DNA from: Spartinivicinus ruber | GTDB lineage: Bacteria > Pseudomonadota > Gammaproteobacteria > Pseudomonadales > Zooshikellaceae | Assembly: GCF_011009015.1 (NCBI RefSeq) | Contig: NZ_CP048878.1 | Location: 2,331,001 to 2,395,000 of the forward strand | Direction of reading: 5' to 3' | DNA length: 64,000 bases | Shown: piece after piece, positions 37,212 to 47,138 of the stretch | Layout: the number at the start of each line of letters is the position of its first letter | How positions within the stretch are numbered: position 1 is the stretch's first letter | Translations under genes and position numbers: made by a program | Notes under the pieces: model-generated | Told to the model about the DNA's origin: nothing | The model's database searches: none | The model's input: only the letters and a program-made list of their open reading frames with translations

Positions 37212-38960
37212 ATGGCAACAACTGAGGCTGAATCTAACAGCAATCAACAGCCTGCCGTTGTGGGTGATCAAACTGCGTCATCAAACCGTTTCGGGGGTGG
37301 GCTTTTTGACTCACTCAGCAGTCTGTCAATTGCCAGGCAAATTGCCTTAATGGTGGGGTTGGCAGCCAGCGTGGCGATTGGCTTTGCGATTGTCATGTGG
37401 TCCCAGTCCCCAGACTTCCGCCCTATTTATGGCTCGATGCAAGGCTTTAACAGCGCTCAAGTCATCCAAGCACTACAGGATAGTGAAATCAACTATAGAA
37501 TTGAGCCGAACAGCGGCATCATTCTGGTTGAGGCTGATCAAGTGGCGAAGGCACGAATGGCACTAGCCGCCGCAGATGTGATGGATGAAACCAATGTAGG
37601 TCTTGAGGTACTGGATAAAGAACAAGGTCTGGGTACCAGTCAGTTTTTAGAAAATGCGCGGTATCGGCGTGGACTCGAGGGGGAGCTGGCGAGAACCATT
37701 GCCAGTTTGTATAACGTCAGAAATGCCAGAGTACACTTAGCTATTCCCAAACGCTCCGTGTTTATTCGTGATGCCCGCCTGCCTTCTGCATCGGTTTTTC
37801 TGGAGTTATATGGAACTCGCACCCTCAAGCCTGAGCAGGTCAAGGCCATTCGTAACCTGGTGGCAGCCAGTGTGCCAGATATGCCCGTTGAGCGAGTGGC
37901 TGTGGTGGATCAGCATGGCCAGCTGCTTTCTGTAGAATCCACTGTTGAAGAGAGTCGACTCAAGTTGGCTAATCAGCAGCGGGAATATATCAACAAAGTA
38001 GAGGATATTTTGGTTCAGCGGGTACACAACATTTTAGAGCCAGTGCTGGGTCGAAATAACTATAAGGCTGAAGTCTCAGCAGATATTGACTTTACTGCTA
38101 TTGAGCAGACATCTGAGTTGTTTAACCCTGATACACCAGCCCTGCGTAGTGAACAAACCTTGGATGAAAGCCGTAAAACGGGTGCAGGGCAAGGGGGAGT
38201 TCCTGGGGCACTGTCTAACCAGCCGCCGGGAGAGGTGACCGTACCTGAGCAAGTCGAGGGAGGACAGGCAGAAGGCCAGGCCACGGCTGCAAAGCCAACG
38301 GATGTGCGAGTACAAGCGACTCGTAACTTTGAGCTAGATAAAACCATCAGCCATACCCGTTTTCAACAAGGGCGATTAAAGCGTTTGACGGTAGCAGTGG
38401 TAGTCAATGACTTGGTGACAGCTGCTCCTGATACTGGTGAAGTAGTTCGTACGCCGTGGGATGAGAATGAGCTAGCCAGGTTCACGCAGTTAGTCAAAGA
38501 TGCAGTGGGGTTTGATATATCACGGGGCGATAGTGTGAATGTGATTAACTCTGCTTTTGTCGATGTGCCAACGGAAGCGATTGAAGAAATTCCGTTTTGG
38601 ACGCAACCCTGGTTCTGGGAAATCATCAAACTGGTATTGGCCGGATTATTTTTACTGATTTTATTATTTGGTTTTTTAAAACCAATGGTTCGTCATTTAT
38701 TTGCCAAGCCTGCACCTGAAGCAGCTGGCGCAGGTGGTGTTGGGGGGATGGAAGCCTTTGAAGAGCTGGAAAGCCTAGGTGAAGACGGTGGGTTGGCTGA
38801 AGATCAGGTTAGTATTTCTGGCGGTGCGGGTGGCAGCATCCTGTTACCAGGTCCTCATGAAGGTTATGAGCAGCAGCTTAATGCCGTGAGAGAGCTGATT
38901 AGTGAGGATGCTGGTCGGGTTGCATTGGTCATTAAGCATTGGGTATCGGAAGATGACTGA
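37212..38960 (+). CDS. fliF: Flagellar MS-ring protein FliF
   Basis: Inner-membrane protein that forms the MS ring. The N-terminal helix (~40-60) leads into the YscJ-like ring domain (DFRPIYGSMQGFNSAQVIQAL, RRGLEGELARTIASLYNVRNA), then the C-terminal FliF domain with a low-complexity Gly/Pro/Glu loop near 370-400 and a second membrane helix (~465-485). The extreme C-terminus (RELISEDAGRVALVIKHWV) is the FliG-binding tail. The ATG at 37212 is preferred to a TTG at 37197. Its stop overlaps the fliG start (ATGACTGA). Confidence 0.96.
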   Translation: MATTEAESNSNQQPAVVGDQTASSNRFGGGLFDSLSSLSIARQIALMVGLAASVAIGFAIVMWSQSPDFRPIYGSMQGFNSAQVIQALQDSEINYRIEPNSGIILVEADQVAKARMALAAADVMDETNVGLEVLDKEQGLGTSQFLENARYRRGLEGELARTIASLYNVRNARVHLAIPKRSVFIRDARLPSASVFLELYGTRTLKPEQVKAIRNLVAASVPDMPVERVAVVDQHGQLLSVESTVEESRLKLANQQREYINKVEDILVQRVHNILEPVLGRNNYKAEVSADIDFTAIEQTSELFNPDTPALRSEQTLDESRKTGAGQGGVPGALSNQPPGEVTVPEQVEGGQAEGQATAAKPTDVRVQATRNFELDKTISHTRFQQGRLKRLTVAVVVNDLVTAAPDTGEVVRTPWDENELARFTQLVKDAVGFDISRGDSVNVINSAFVDVPTEAIEEIPFWTQPWFWEIIKLVLAGLFLLILLFGFLKPMVRHLFAKPAPEAAGAGGVGGMEAFEELESLGEDGGLAEDQVSISGGAGGSILLPGPHEGYEQQLNAVRELISEDAGRVALVIKHWVSEDD

Positions 38961-39996
38961 ACCAGAAACGCCTGCCCCTATTTCTGAAGAAACGGCTGAA
39001 GCTGCAAAAATGTCTGGAGTTGAACGCTCTGCTATTTTTTTGTTGAGCTTAGGAGAGGCTGACGCTGCTGAAGTGTTAAAACATATGGGGCCAAAAGAAG
39101 TGCAAAAGGTTGGGGCAATGATGGCTCAGCTGGAAAATGTTAACCGCGGTAAAGTGGTTTCAGTGCTGAAATACTTCGTTGAAATTGTCCGTCACGAAAC
39201 AGGCTTAGGGATGGGGGCAGATGGCTATATTCGCAATATGCTCACTCAGGCACTGGGAGAAGATAAGGCCAGCGGGCTGATTGATCGTATCCTGATTGGT
39301 GGTAACACGACAGGATTGGATACCTTAAAATGGATGGAGCCGCGGGCAGTGGCTGACATTATTCGTTATGAACACCCACAAATTCAGGCGATTGTTGTAG
39401 CTTATCTGGATGCTGATCAGTCAGCAGAAATTCTAGGTTATTTCGATGCTAAAGTGCGCCTGGATATTATGTTGCGGGTTGCTAACTTGACTACAGTGCA
39501 GCCAGCAGCATTACAAGAGTTGAATGATATTCTGGAACGCCAGTTTTCTGGTAGTGGCTCAACCAAAACTACCTCAATGGGAGGGGTGAAAAGGGTTGCA
39601 GATATTATGAACTATGTAGAAGGTTCCATCGAAGCTCCTTTGATGGAGTCTATCAAGCAAGTAGATGAAGACCTGTGCACTGAAATTGAGGACTTAATGT
39701 TTGTTTTTGACAACCTTTCTGATGTCGATGACCGTGGTATTCAAGCATTAATGCGTGAAGTGTCGTCTGATGTGTTAATCCTGGCATTAAAAGGTGCTAA
39801 TGAGGCGGTAAAGGAAAAAATATTCAAAAATATGTCTAAACGGGCTGCCGAATTACTGCAAGATGATTTGGAAGCCAAAGGCCCTGTTCGGTTAAGTGAA
39901 GTGGAAACGGCACAAAAAGAAATCCTTAGCATTGCCAGGCGGATGGCTGATTCGGGTGAAATTGCCTTAGGTAAAGGCGGTGAGGAAATGGTATAG
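38953..39996 (+). CDS. fliG: Flagellar motor switch protein FliG
   Basis: C-ring protein that binds FliF and takes part in torque generation. 347 residues: N-terminal FliF-binding domain (SGVERSAIFLLSLGEADAAEVL), middle domain with the EHPQ motif (RYEHPQIQAIVVAYL) and C-terminal torque domain (EDLMFVFDNLSDVDDRGIQALM, then KNMSKRAAELLQDDLEAKGP) with the charged residues expected. I take the ATG at 38953, overlapping the fliF stop, instead of an upstream in-frame start that adds 17 residues inside fliF. Confidence 0.97.
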   Translation: MTEPETPAPISEETAEAAKMSGVERSAIFLLSLGEADAAEVLKHMGPKEVQKVGAMMAQLENVNRGKVVSVLKYFVEIVRHETGLGMGADGYIRNMLTQALGEDKASGLIDRILIGGNTTGLDTLKWMEPRAVADIIRYEHPQIQAIVVAYLDADQSAEILGYFDAKVRLDIMLRVANLTTVQPAALQELNDILERQFSGSGSTKTTSMGGVKRVADIMNYVEGSIEAPLMESIKQVDEDLCTEIEDLMFVFDNLSDVDDRGIQALMREVSSDVLILALKGANEAVKEKIFKNMSKRAAELLQDDLEAKGPVRLSEVETAQKEILSIARRMADSGEIALGKGGEEMV

Positions 39997-40030
39997 GCCC
40001 AACTCTCAAATTAAGTAGTGGCAACAGTGT

Positions 40031-41047
40031 ATGACAAGAAAGGATGTTGAACGGGTAATTTCGGCAGGTGAGGCGGCAGATGTTAAGCCATTTGGCTTAC
40101 CAGTGTTTGTCAATGCTCGGCATATCGTTAAGCATCGAACGCGAGATCCTGAACGGTCGCCTGCCAGTAAGTCGATCCAGCAACAAGCATCAGCAGCACC
40201 TCAAACACCGGCAACAGAGCCTACAGGACAGGCTCCCATGCCGGCTTCCCCCCAGCCAACAGCAGTTTCAACTGCTGAGTCCCCAGCAGCAAGCCCTGCA
40301 CCCGCCCTAAGTGAGTCAGATCAACAGCAGGAACAAGGCTTCCATTCCGGTTTTAATGAAGGTAAGCAATTGGGTTGGCAAACTGGCCTAGAAGAGGGAA
40401 AAACGGCAGGCTACCAAGAAGGATTAACATCAGGGCAAGAAGCGGGTTATCAGCAAGGATTGAAACAGGGGCAGGAAGCAGCCGTTGAAGAGATGCATAA
40501 GCAAATGGGGCGTTTACAACAATTGATTAATGCGTTGTATGACCCAATTGCTGAACAGGATGAAGCATTGACTCAGCAATTGGTGAATATTGCGATAACC
40601 ATTGCCAGGCAAGTTATCCAGCGTGAGCTGTTGCTAGACTCACAGCAAATAACTGCAGTAGCCAAAGCGGCTATTCAAGCGATGCCTGTGACAGATCAAC
40701 AGATCAAGGTTTTCTTAAACCCTCAGGATATTGACCTAATCAATGAACATATTACCCAGCAGGGGGAAAGTTGGCAGCTCCTGCCAGATGAAAAATTATT
40801 ACCCGGCGGCTGTCGAGTAGAAACAGCCAACAGTTTGGTGGATGCTTCCGTAGAAGCTCGGCTGAGTCAGTTAACTGAAAGATTGGCTGAACAACACTTA
40901 CACGCTCACGCACAAACTATTCAACAGCAGCCTTCTATTTCAAAAGAAACTACGGAAGCAACCCCGGAAGTTGCTTCTGATCTAACTGAACCCCCCCAGG
41001 CTATACCAAATGACCAATCTGCGGATTCCCCTGACAGAGAGGCTTAA
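40031..41047 (+). CDS. fliH: Flagellar export ATPase regulator FliH
   Basis: Cytoplasmic stator-like regulator of the FliI ATPase. 338 residues, longer than enteric FliH because of a Pro/Ala/Gln-rich linker (~45-100). Residues ~110-160 carry glycine-spaced repeats ([20 protein letters not shown] and on), the GxxxG helix typical of FliH. The C-terminal FliH/YscL domain follows (~170-270). Its end overlaps the fliI start by 38 bases, indicating translational coupling. Confidence 0.92.
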   Translation: MTRKDVERVISAGEAADVKPFGLPVFVNARHIVKHRTRDPERSPASKSIQQQASAAPQTPATEPTGQAPMPASPQPTAVSTAESPAASPAPALSESDQQQEQGFHSGFNEGKQLGWQTGLEEGKTAGYQEGLTSGQEAGYQQGLKQGQEAAVEEMHKQMGRLQQLINALYDPIAEQDEALTQQLVNIAITIARQVIQRELLLDSQQITAVAKAAIQAMPVTDQQIKVFLNPQDIDLINEHITQQGESWQLLPDEKLLPGGCRVETANSLVDASVEARLSQLTERLAEQHLHAHAQTIQQQPSISKETTEATPEVASDLTEPPQAIPNDQSADSPDREA

Positions 41048-42356
41048 GCCTTATCAACAGAGCTTAACTCAACCAGTTCAGCCATTAGTGGAAGGTCGTT
41101 TGACCCGGATGGTAGGGCTAACTTTAGAAGCTGTTGGTTGTCGGATTTCTACCGGCCAGCGTTGTATGGTCGTGGCAGACGATAACACTCAGGTTGAAGC
41201 TGAAGTGATGGGTTTTGCTGGCGATAAGTTATTTTTGATGCCATTGACGTCCGCAGAAGGGATTCATCCAGGAGCGAAGGTGATTCCAGTGGCCAGTGAA
41301 ACCTTGGTACCAGTAGGGGCTGGCTTATTAGGCCGCATCCTCGGGGGGTTAGGAAAACCTCTTGATGGGCAGGGGCCACTGGACGTGGAAGATTATGTGG
41401 AGCTTCATGGCCCAATGATCAACCCACTTTCACGGCGGCCAATCAAGGAACCACTGGATGTTGGTATTCGGGCAATTAATGGGTTGCTAACGGTTGGTGG
41501 GGGCCAGCGGTTAGGGTTATTTGCTGGTAGTGGCGTTGGGAAAAGTGTTTTGCTGGGCATGATGACTCGCTTTACTGCAGCTGATATCACTGTGGTGGCG
41601 CTGGTTGGTGAACGGGGCCGTGAGGTGAAAGAGTTTATTGACCACACCTTGGGGCAAGCAGGGTTAGCTCGCTCAGTGGTAGTCGCTTCTCCTGCGGATG
41701 ACTCACCGTTAGTGCGGCTACGGGCTGCAATGTTAGCCACGAGAATTGCTGAGTATTTTCGTGATCAAGGCAAGAGTGTCTTATTATTGATGGACTCATT
41801 AACCCGGTATGCCCAGGCGCAACGGGAAATTGCTTTGGCGATTGGTGAGCCTCCTGCCACTAAAGGTTATCCTCCCTCCGTGTTTGCTAAACTACCTCAG
41901 CTGGTAGAACGCGCCGGTAACGGTGCTCAGGGCAGTGGCTCAATCACTGCATTTTATACTGTGCTGGCTGAAGGGGATGATCAGCAAGATCCTATTGCAG
42001 ATGCGTCTCGGGCAATCTTGGATGGCCATTTAGTGTTGTCCCGTCACTTGGCTGATGCAGGCCATTACCCTGCGATTGATATTGAAGCCTCAATTAGCCG
42101 TGCGATGCCTGCTATTGTTGATGCCAGTCACTTGGCTCATGCTCAACGGTTAAAACAATTAGTCTCTGCTTTTGAAAAAAACCGTGACTTAATCAACATT
42201 GGGGCCTATACCCAAGGAAGTGATGTTGTAACAGATGAAGCGATTTTACGAAGACCTCAGTTGGAGCACTATTTAACCCAAGGATTGAATGAACAAGCGA
42301 ACCTGGCTGACAGTATCAGCCAACTGGAACAATTGTTATCAACTCCTATGGGGTAA
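41010..42356 (+). CDS. fliI: Flagellum-specific export ATPase FliI
   Basis: ATPase of the flagellar type III export apparatus, related to the F1 beta subunit. Walker [14 protein letters not shown] near residue 172, Walker [21 protein letters not shown] near 255, and [21 protein letters not shown] are diagnostic of FliI. 448 residues is full length. The start lies within the end of fliH. Confidence 0.97.
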   Translation: MTNLRIPLTERLKPYQQSLTQPVQPLVEGRLTRMVGLTLEAVGCRISTGQRCMVVADDNTQVEAEVMGFAGDKLFLMPLTSAEGIHPGAKVIPVASETLVPVGAGLLGRILGGLGKPLDGQGPLDVEDYVELHGPMINPLSRRPIKEPLDVGIRAINGLLTVGGGQRLGLFAGSGVGKSVLLGMMTRFTAADITVVALVGERGREVKEFIDHTLGQAGLARSVVVASPADDSPLVRLRAAMLATRIAEYFRDQGKSVLLLMDSLTRYAQAQREIALAIGEPPATKGYPPSVFAKLPQLVERAGNGAQGSGSITAFYTVLAEGDDQQDPIADASRAILDGHLVLSRHLADAGHYPAIDIEASISRAMPAIVDASHLAHAQRLKQLVSAFEKNRDLINIGAYTQGSDVVTDEAILRRPQLEHYLTQGLNEQANLADSISQLEQLLSTPMG

Positions 42357-42426
42357 GGGCATCGCGACAGTACCGTACATAATAAGCTGTTGGTAATGGC
42401 TGAGCAGTATGCTGGGAGCAATGATG

Positions 42427-42861
42427 ATGAAACCTGCACAACAACTTAAGGTAGTGTTAAAAGTTAACCAGGCAAGGGAGGCTTCAGCAGGGCAATACTT
42501 GCAGCAATGTCAGCAACAATGTTTGTTGGCTGAGCAACAACTGCAGCAATTGTTTCAGTTTCAAGCAGAGTATCAGCAACAGGCTGCGGGGCCTCATGTG
42601 AATGTGCAGCATTTGCAAATGATGAGCAGCTTTTTGGCACAACTAGGCAGAGCCATTGAGCAGCAGCAACAGCAGCTTGTTACCGTGACTAAACAGTGGC
42701 AGCAGGCTAGGGAACAGTGGAAACTTGCCCATCAGGAAACCAGAAAAGTGGAACAATTGCAGGCAAGAATAGCAGCTGCAGAACAGGTGCAGTTAACCCG
42801 AAAGGAACAACGGCTATTGGATGAATGGGTGGCAGTCCATCAATCTCATAAGCACTATTAA
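42427..42861 (+). CDS. fliJ: Flagellar export chaperone FliJ
   Basis: Coiled-coil chaperone/escort of flagellar export that acts with FliI. The protein is almost one long helical hairpin, very rich in Gln (QQQCLLAEQQLQQLFQ, IEQQQQQLVTVTKQWQQ), with a C-terminal KEQRLLDEW typical of FliJ. The position behind fliI supports the call. Three ATGs stand in tandem at 42421-42429; GGGAG at 42414 gives the best spacing to the third. Confidence 0.88.
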   Translation: MKPAQQLKVVLKVNQAREASAGQYLQQCQQQCLLAEQQLQQLFQFQAEYQQQAAGPHVNVQHLQMMSSFLAQLGRAIEQQQQQLVTVTKQWQQAREQWKLAHQETRKVEQLQARIAAAEQVQLTRKEQRLLDEWVAVHQSHKHY

Positions 42862-42912
42862 GTTGATTAATGCTATGCTGAAAAGATAAGGGAATGAATC
42901 AAGGGGGATACG

Positions 42913-43215
42913 ATGGCAATATCCACAAGTAAGTCAGAGGATGGCAAACTAACCATCAAAATTCAAGGTCGCTTCGATTTTGGTGAGCACCAAGCATTTC
43001 GCGATGCTTATGAGCGCATTTCAGGGCGTCCTGCCGAGTATGTGATTGACCTTAATGAAACAACCTATTTAGATAGTTCGGCGCTAGGCATGTTGTTATT
43101 ATTGCGTGATCACGCCGGTGGTGACGAAGCTGATATTAAAATTGTCAACTGCAAGCCGGATGTTAAAAAAATTCTATTAATTTCTAATTTTGAGCAGCTA
43201 TTTGCTATTCAGTAG
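42913..43215 (+). CDS. hsbA: STAS-domain anti-anti-sigma factor (HsbA-like)
   Basis: Anti-sigma factor antagonist in a partner-switching pathway. The 100-residue STAS domain has the phosphorylatable serine block TYLDSSALGMLLLL at residues ~51-64. In Pseudomonas aeruginosa HsbA, HsbR and HptB form such a pathway controlling FlgM, c-di-GMP and the choice between swimming and biofilm; the same three gene types follow each other here. AGGGGG ahead of the ATG gives a good ribosome binding site. It sits behind fliJ within the flagellar run. Confidence 0.85.
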   Translation: MAISTSKSEDGKLTIKIQGRFDFGEHQAFRDAYERISGRPAEYVIDLNETTYLDSSALGMLLLLRDHAGGDEADIKIVNCKPDVKKILLISNFEQLFAIQ

Positions 43216-43454
43216 TTTTTCACTGTTTCGTCTCAAGGTATGCATTTCTCGTTAGTCGGGAATTATACGATGAATGTCGTGTGACAACAGTTGATGTAGG
43301 GCACCCAATAATCAGCTAACACTAATGACACCTTTAATATAATGGGTAATAAGATAATGGTGCTAGTGGTAGTTTGGCTCAACAAATTCAGTCATCCATA
43401 AAACAAGGCTGTTGCTTGGCCTGATCACTTATTTTGGTGTTTAAGCGTAAAACT

Positions 43455-45140
43455 ATGGGGCTCACCATATTAATTGCCGATGACACAGAGACAGACCGGC
43501 TTATTTTAAAGACAATAGTCACTAAGTTGGGGCACCGGGTTGTCATTGCAACTGATGGTGCAGAAGCCGTTGAATTATACCAACAAGAACATCCTGCCTT
43601 GGTATTACTGGATGTCATGATGCCTAATGTCGATGGTTTGGAAGCAGCAAGGCAAATTAAAACATTAGCGGGTGAAGAACTAGTCCCTATTATTTTTCTT
43701 ACGTCATTAACGGATGCTGAGTCACTTGCTCGTTGTTTAGATGTAGGAGGGGATGACTTTTTATCTAAACCTTATAATGCCACTATTTTACGTGCAAAAA
43801 TCAATGCCTTTAACCGCATGCGGATGATGCATAATACGTTGCAGGAGCAGCGGGACAAAATAGTTGAGCACAATCAATACTTACTGCATGAGCAAACCGT
43901 AGCAAAAGAAATTTTTGATAAGGTAGCCCACTCGGGTTGCTTGAATGCCCCTAATTTACGTGCTGTGCAATCTCCATTTGCCATTTTTAATGGTGACATT
44001 GTTGTGGCTGCACGAAAACCATCGGGGGGAATGATGGTATTGTTGGGTGATTTTGCTGGTCATGGGTTACCTGCTGCTATTGGTGCAATGCCGTTATCTG
44101 AAATCTTTTATGGCATGATTTATAAAGGCTTTTCCATGCCAGAAGTGTTAGCAGAAATTAATGGTAAATTAAAAAAGGTATTACCTGTCTCTAGCTTTTG
44201 CTGTGCGGTGATGGTCGATATCGATTTTACCAGTAAGCTCGTTAAACTATGGATTGGTGGTTTACCTGACTGTTACTTATACCGCAGTTGTACGGGTGAG
44301 TTTGAAACACTTGCTTCTCAGCATTTACCTTTAGGCATTCTTGGTGCACAAAAATTTAATGCCGATTATCAGTTGATAGAAATGGCTGATGGCGATCGAT
44401 TATTACTGATGAGTGATGGTGTCATTGAAGCACAGGACGAATCCAAACAGTTTTTTGGTGTGGATCGGTTGTTACAGGTATTTAAGCAAAATCAGCAAAT
44501 TGATAGTTTGTTTAATGAAATTCGTGAATCGGTATTTAGCTTTATTGGCGAACCTACAGATGACTTGACCATGGTGGAAGTCACTATGGTGCCGCTGGAA
44601 ACGTTTGCAGATGAAGATGAAGTTTTTGAAGTGTCTGCTGCGAGAGGTGCACAAAACTGGTCAGTTAATTTTGAGTTTCGCCCGGAAACGTTGCGCCACT
44701 ATAACCCAATCCCTTTAGTGCTGCATTGTTTGATGGAAATTCCTGGTTTGGGATTACATAACAGTAAATTGTATACCATTTTATCAGAACTGTATTCCAA
44801 TGCGCTGGAGCATGGTGTACTACAAATGAGTTCTTCGCTTAAGCATTCCAGCCAGGGGTTTTCTGAATATTATGCAGAAAGAGAAAGCCGCTTACAGTGG
44901 TTAAAGCAGGGCTATATTCGGTTTTCAATTAATCATCAGCCTACTGTGCAAGGTGGTAGTGTTCAAATTAGAGTTGAAGACAGTGGCCCAGGTTTTAACT
45001 ATCAACAGCTTCAAAATGCCATGGATGATCAATTATTTCATGGACGAGGCGTCAGCCTATTACGTTCATTTTGTCAGCAGGTGGTTTATCTTGGTAAGGG
45101 AAATTGTGTGGAAGTGGTTTTTGCATGGACAAATGATTAG
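43455..45140 (+). CDS. hsbR: Response regulator-PP2C phosphatase-serine kinase (HsbR-like)
   Basis: Three-domain switch protein. The receiver domain (1-~125) has LLDVMMPNVDG with the phospho-Asp at 53. A SpoIIE/PP2C-type phosphatase follows (~165-385: GDFAGHGLPAAIGAM, LLLMSDGVIEAQD). The C-terminal GHKL ATPase (~430-560: LSELYSNALEHGV N-box, VEDSGPGFN, GRGVSLLRSF) would phosphorylate the STAS partner. The order matches HsbR. I use the ATG at 43455; a TTG at 43434 adds seven residues before the conserved LTILIADD. Confidence 0.9.
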   Translation: MGLTILIADDTETDRLILKTIVTKLGHRVVIATDGAEAVELYQQEHPALVLLDVMMPNVDGLEAARQIKTLAGEELVPIIFLTSLTDAESLARCLDVGGDDFLSKPYNATILRAKINAFNRMRMMHNTLQEQRDKIVEHNQYLLHEQTVAKEIFDKVAHSGCLNAPNLRAVQSPFAIFNGDIVVAARKPSGGMMVLLGDFAGHGLPAAIGAMPLSEIFYGMIYKGFSMPEVLAEINGKLKKVLPVSSFCCAVMVDIDFTSKLVKLWIGGLPDCYLYRSCTGEFETLASQHLPLGILGAQKFNADYQLIEMADGDRLLLMSDGVIEAQDESKQFFGVDRLLQVFKQNQQIDSLFNEIRESVFSFIGEPTDDLTMVEVTMVPLETFADEDEVFEVSAARGAQNWSVNFEFRPETLRHYNPIPLVLHCLMEIPGLGLHNSKLYTILSELYSNALEHGVLQMSSSLKHSSQGFSEYYAERESRLQWLKQGYIRFSINHQPTVQGGSVQIRVEDSGPGFNYQQLQNAMDDQLFHGRGVSLLRSFCQQVVYLGKGNCVEVVFAWTND

Positions 45141-45182
45141 AAAAAAATTGGCCATCCCGAAAGGAAGCGATGAGGAGGTGGG

Positions 45183-45524
45183 ATGATTGAATCACATTTA
45201 GATATGGATGCCATTCTTGAACTGAAAGCTGTAATGGAAGATGAGTACGCAGTGCTTGTTAATACCTTTATGCGGGATAGTGCTACACGAATTGAGGGAA
45301 TGGCCAGTGCTATTGCTGAAAGCGATGCTAGTCGATTGCGTGAGTTGGCCCATAGTATGAAAGGCAGTTGCTTTAATATGGGGATCATGCCGTTGGGGAA
45401 TATGTGCTTAACCCTTGAAGAAAAAGGCAAGAGGGGTGATATAAGCGATACAGAGTCAGTTTTGGTTGCTATTGAACAGGAATATAAGTTAGTTGAAGGG
45501 TTTTTAAAAAGCACCATTAACTGA
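45183..45524 (+). CDS. hptB: Histidine phosphotransfer protein (HptB-like)
   Basis: Hpt domain protein that passes phosphate to the HsbR receiver. The phospho-His is in LAHSMKGSCFNMG at residue 57. 113 residues, a single four-helix Hpt domain. GAGGAGG in front of the ATG is a strong ribosome binding site. Position directly after the HsbR-like gene and type match the hptB-hsbR-hsbA module, in reverse gene order to what I recall for Pseudomonas. Confidence 0.88.
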   Translation: MIESHLDMDAILELKAVMEDEYAVLVNTFMRDSATRIEGMASAIAESDASRLRELAHSMKGSCFNMGIMPLGNMCLTLEEKGKRGDISDTESVLVAIEQEYKLVEGFLKSTIN

Positions 45525-45543
45525 CTTTCTTCGCTTACCTGTT

Positions 45544-45559
45544 TGGCATAGCCATTGCT
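45544..45559 (+). promoter_or_regulatory. Sigma-54 promoter of fliK
   Basis: TGGCATagccaTTGCT differs from the consensus TGGCAC-N5-TTGCW at one base, with GG at 45545-46 and GC at 45557-58. Transcription would begin near 45570, about 80 bases before fliK. Confidence 0.82.
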
Positions 45560-45650
45560 CCTTTTCCTGAGTAGCAAAAGTAAGCGGCAAATTCAGGTAG
45601 CTATATTGTTAGCAACAAATAAGTCAGTAAAGTAGTAAGTGAGCTAAGCA

Positions 45651-46943
45651 GTGGATACTTTCTTATTAAATCTTGGTGTGGCAAAACAGAAACCGGTGAA
45701 AAATCAGCCGGAAGAGCCTCCAGTTGTTAATAATCAGCAAGCGGTAGCGGCAGCTGATGGCAAACCTTTTCAGAAAACTTTGGATAAACAACGGCAAAAC
45801 GTTGCCACAGAGTCTAATCATGAACAGCCTCAATCAGTAAAACCGCACCAACAGAAAACCGAAGCTACGCCAATAGCAAAGCCAACTGATGACAGTAACA
45901 CTGAGCTATCCCTAGTAGAAGCGATATCAGAAACAGAGGCTTTTGCACTACTGGATAAAACCTTGCTGCTAACAACTGAGCAACCCAGCCAACAGGAAGG
46001 TGAGCAAGCTGAAATGGATATTAGCACGCTAATGGAAAGCACCTCTTCTACTTCCAAGCGGTTAAAAGAGGTAAGTGAGGTGAAGCAGGAAAGTGATCAG
46101 CAGACAGACCCTATTCTCAGTGTTTTGAGTGAGCCAAGTCCTTTTGCTGAGATCATGAAAAAGGAAGGATTACTTCAGTTTAACTGGCAGGATTTAGCTA
46201 AAGCAGAGCGAGGTTTATCTCCTCATCAAACCATGCCCCATCAATTATTAGGTAATGCACTGGCGGATGTTAAAACTCAGTTGTTGAGTGGGGAAAATAG
46301 TACGGCATTGACCACTTTATTAAGCCCTGACAAGCTTAATAATCAGTTGGGGTTCATGGGCTTACAGGTTGGTGTTGAGCAGCGTTTAGAGTTTCCACTA
46401 TTAAATTCGGTAGGGCAGGACAATTCACAACCCCATCTGCCACAATTTCCTGCTTTGCAGTTTGGCAGTGCAAGTGTCAATGTCAACTCGGGACAGCTTG
46501 CACAACCGTCAGTGGTTGCTTCGCAATTACCCTTACCCATGCCTCATCCTAATTGGGGGCAGCAGTTTTCTGATCGGGTGGTCTGGCTGGTTCAACAAGG
46601 CGTAAAAACTGCCCATATTCAATTAGACCCACCTGACTTAGGAATGGTAGAAGTTAGGGTGCAAGTGACTCAAGATCAGGCGAATGTTCAGTTTGCCAGC
46701 CACCATGCCAGTGTGCGGGAGAGTATTGAGGCGCAGTTAGTTCGGTTACGTGAAATGTTTTCCCAGCAAGGTATTGATTTGGTTAATGTAGATGTGTCCA
46801 ACCAGCAATTTTCTGAGTCTAATCGTCAGTCCGGTTTGCATGCTGATGCAGCAGATGACATGGATGATGAGTTGGATGAAACAACCACAACTGGTGTAGA
46901 TAATAATCAACAAGGTATTGGGTTGGTTGATTATTTTGTTTAA
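45651..46943 (+). CDS. fliK: Flagellar hook-length control protein FliK
   Basis: Exported ruler that ends hook growth and switches the export specificity. The 430-residue protein has a long, polar, Gln/Glu-rich N-terminal part with low conservation and a C-terminal Flg_hook domain (~305-395): WLVQQGVKTAHIQLDPPDLG, MVEVRVQVTQDQANVQF and VRESIEAQLVRLREMF. The C-terminus is acidic and Thr/Asn-rich. Start is a GTG at 45651. In related genomes fliL follows at once; here a gas vesicle cluster intervenes. Confidence 0.92.
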   Translation: MDTFLLNLGVAKQKPVKNQPEEPPVVNNQQAVAAADGKPFQKTLDKQRQNVATESNHEQPQSVKPHQQKTEATPIAKPTDDSNTELSLVEAISETEAFALLDKTLLLTTEQPSQQEGEQAEMDISTLMESTSSTSKRLKEVSEVKQESDQQTDPILSVLSEPSPFAEIMKKEGLLQFNWQDLAKAERGLSPHQTMPHQLLGNALADVKTQLLSGENSTALTTLLSPDKLNNQLGFMGLQVGVEQRLEFPLLNSVGQDNSQPHLPQFPALQFGSASVNVNSGQLAQPSVVASQLPLPMPHPNWGQQFSDRVVWLVQQGVKTAHIQLDPPDLGMVEVRVQVTQDQANVQFASHHASVRESIEAQLVRLREMFSQQGIDLVNVDVSNQQFSESNRQSGLHADAADDMDDELDETTTTGVDNNQQGIGLVDYFV

Positions 46944-47016
46944 CCTTCAAAGCAACCTCAGTTAATAATACGAATTCCCACCAAAACGTCTTTCCCGTAC
47001 TACACTAGATGTGTTT

Positions 47017-47040
47017 CCTGTTAACAGGCCCTAGGCTGTT
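47017..47040. repeat. Palindrome and hairpin after fliK
   Basis: CCTGTTAACAGG at 47017-47028 is a perfect 12-bp palindrome; AACAG..CTGTT at 47023-47040 can also form a hairpin with CC/GG extension. It lies at the junction of the flagellar and gas vesicle parts. It could be a weak terminator or a regulator site. Confidence 0.4.
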
Positions 47041-47071
47041 GAAAAAGAACAAAAAATAAAATCAGTGCCTG

Positions 47072-47089
47072 ATATGGAATACCCCATAT
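47072..47089. promoter_or_regulatory. Palindrome ATATGG-N6-CCATAT upstream of the first gas vesicle gene
   Basis: Perfect 6-bp arms with a 6-base spacer, about 50 bases before the ATG at 47139. A related TATGGA-N6-TCCATA lies upstream of gvpA. Both share TATGG...CCATA, so the same regulator, perhaps the GvrA-like one, might bind both; spacing between the shared parts differs by two bases. Confidence 0.4.
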
Positions 47090-47138
47090 ATATTAGCGTT
47101 TGTGATAGCTTCATCTGGAAGAGATACTCGTTACTAAC

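Noticed and set aside
37640-38629. Long minus-strand frames within fliF
   Set aside because: They are shadows of the coding frame: no ribosome binding site and low-complexity, Ser/Cys-rich translations.
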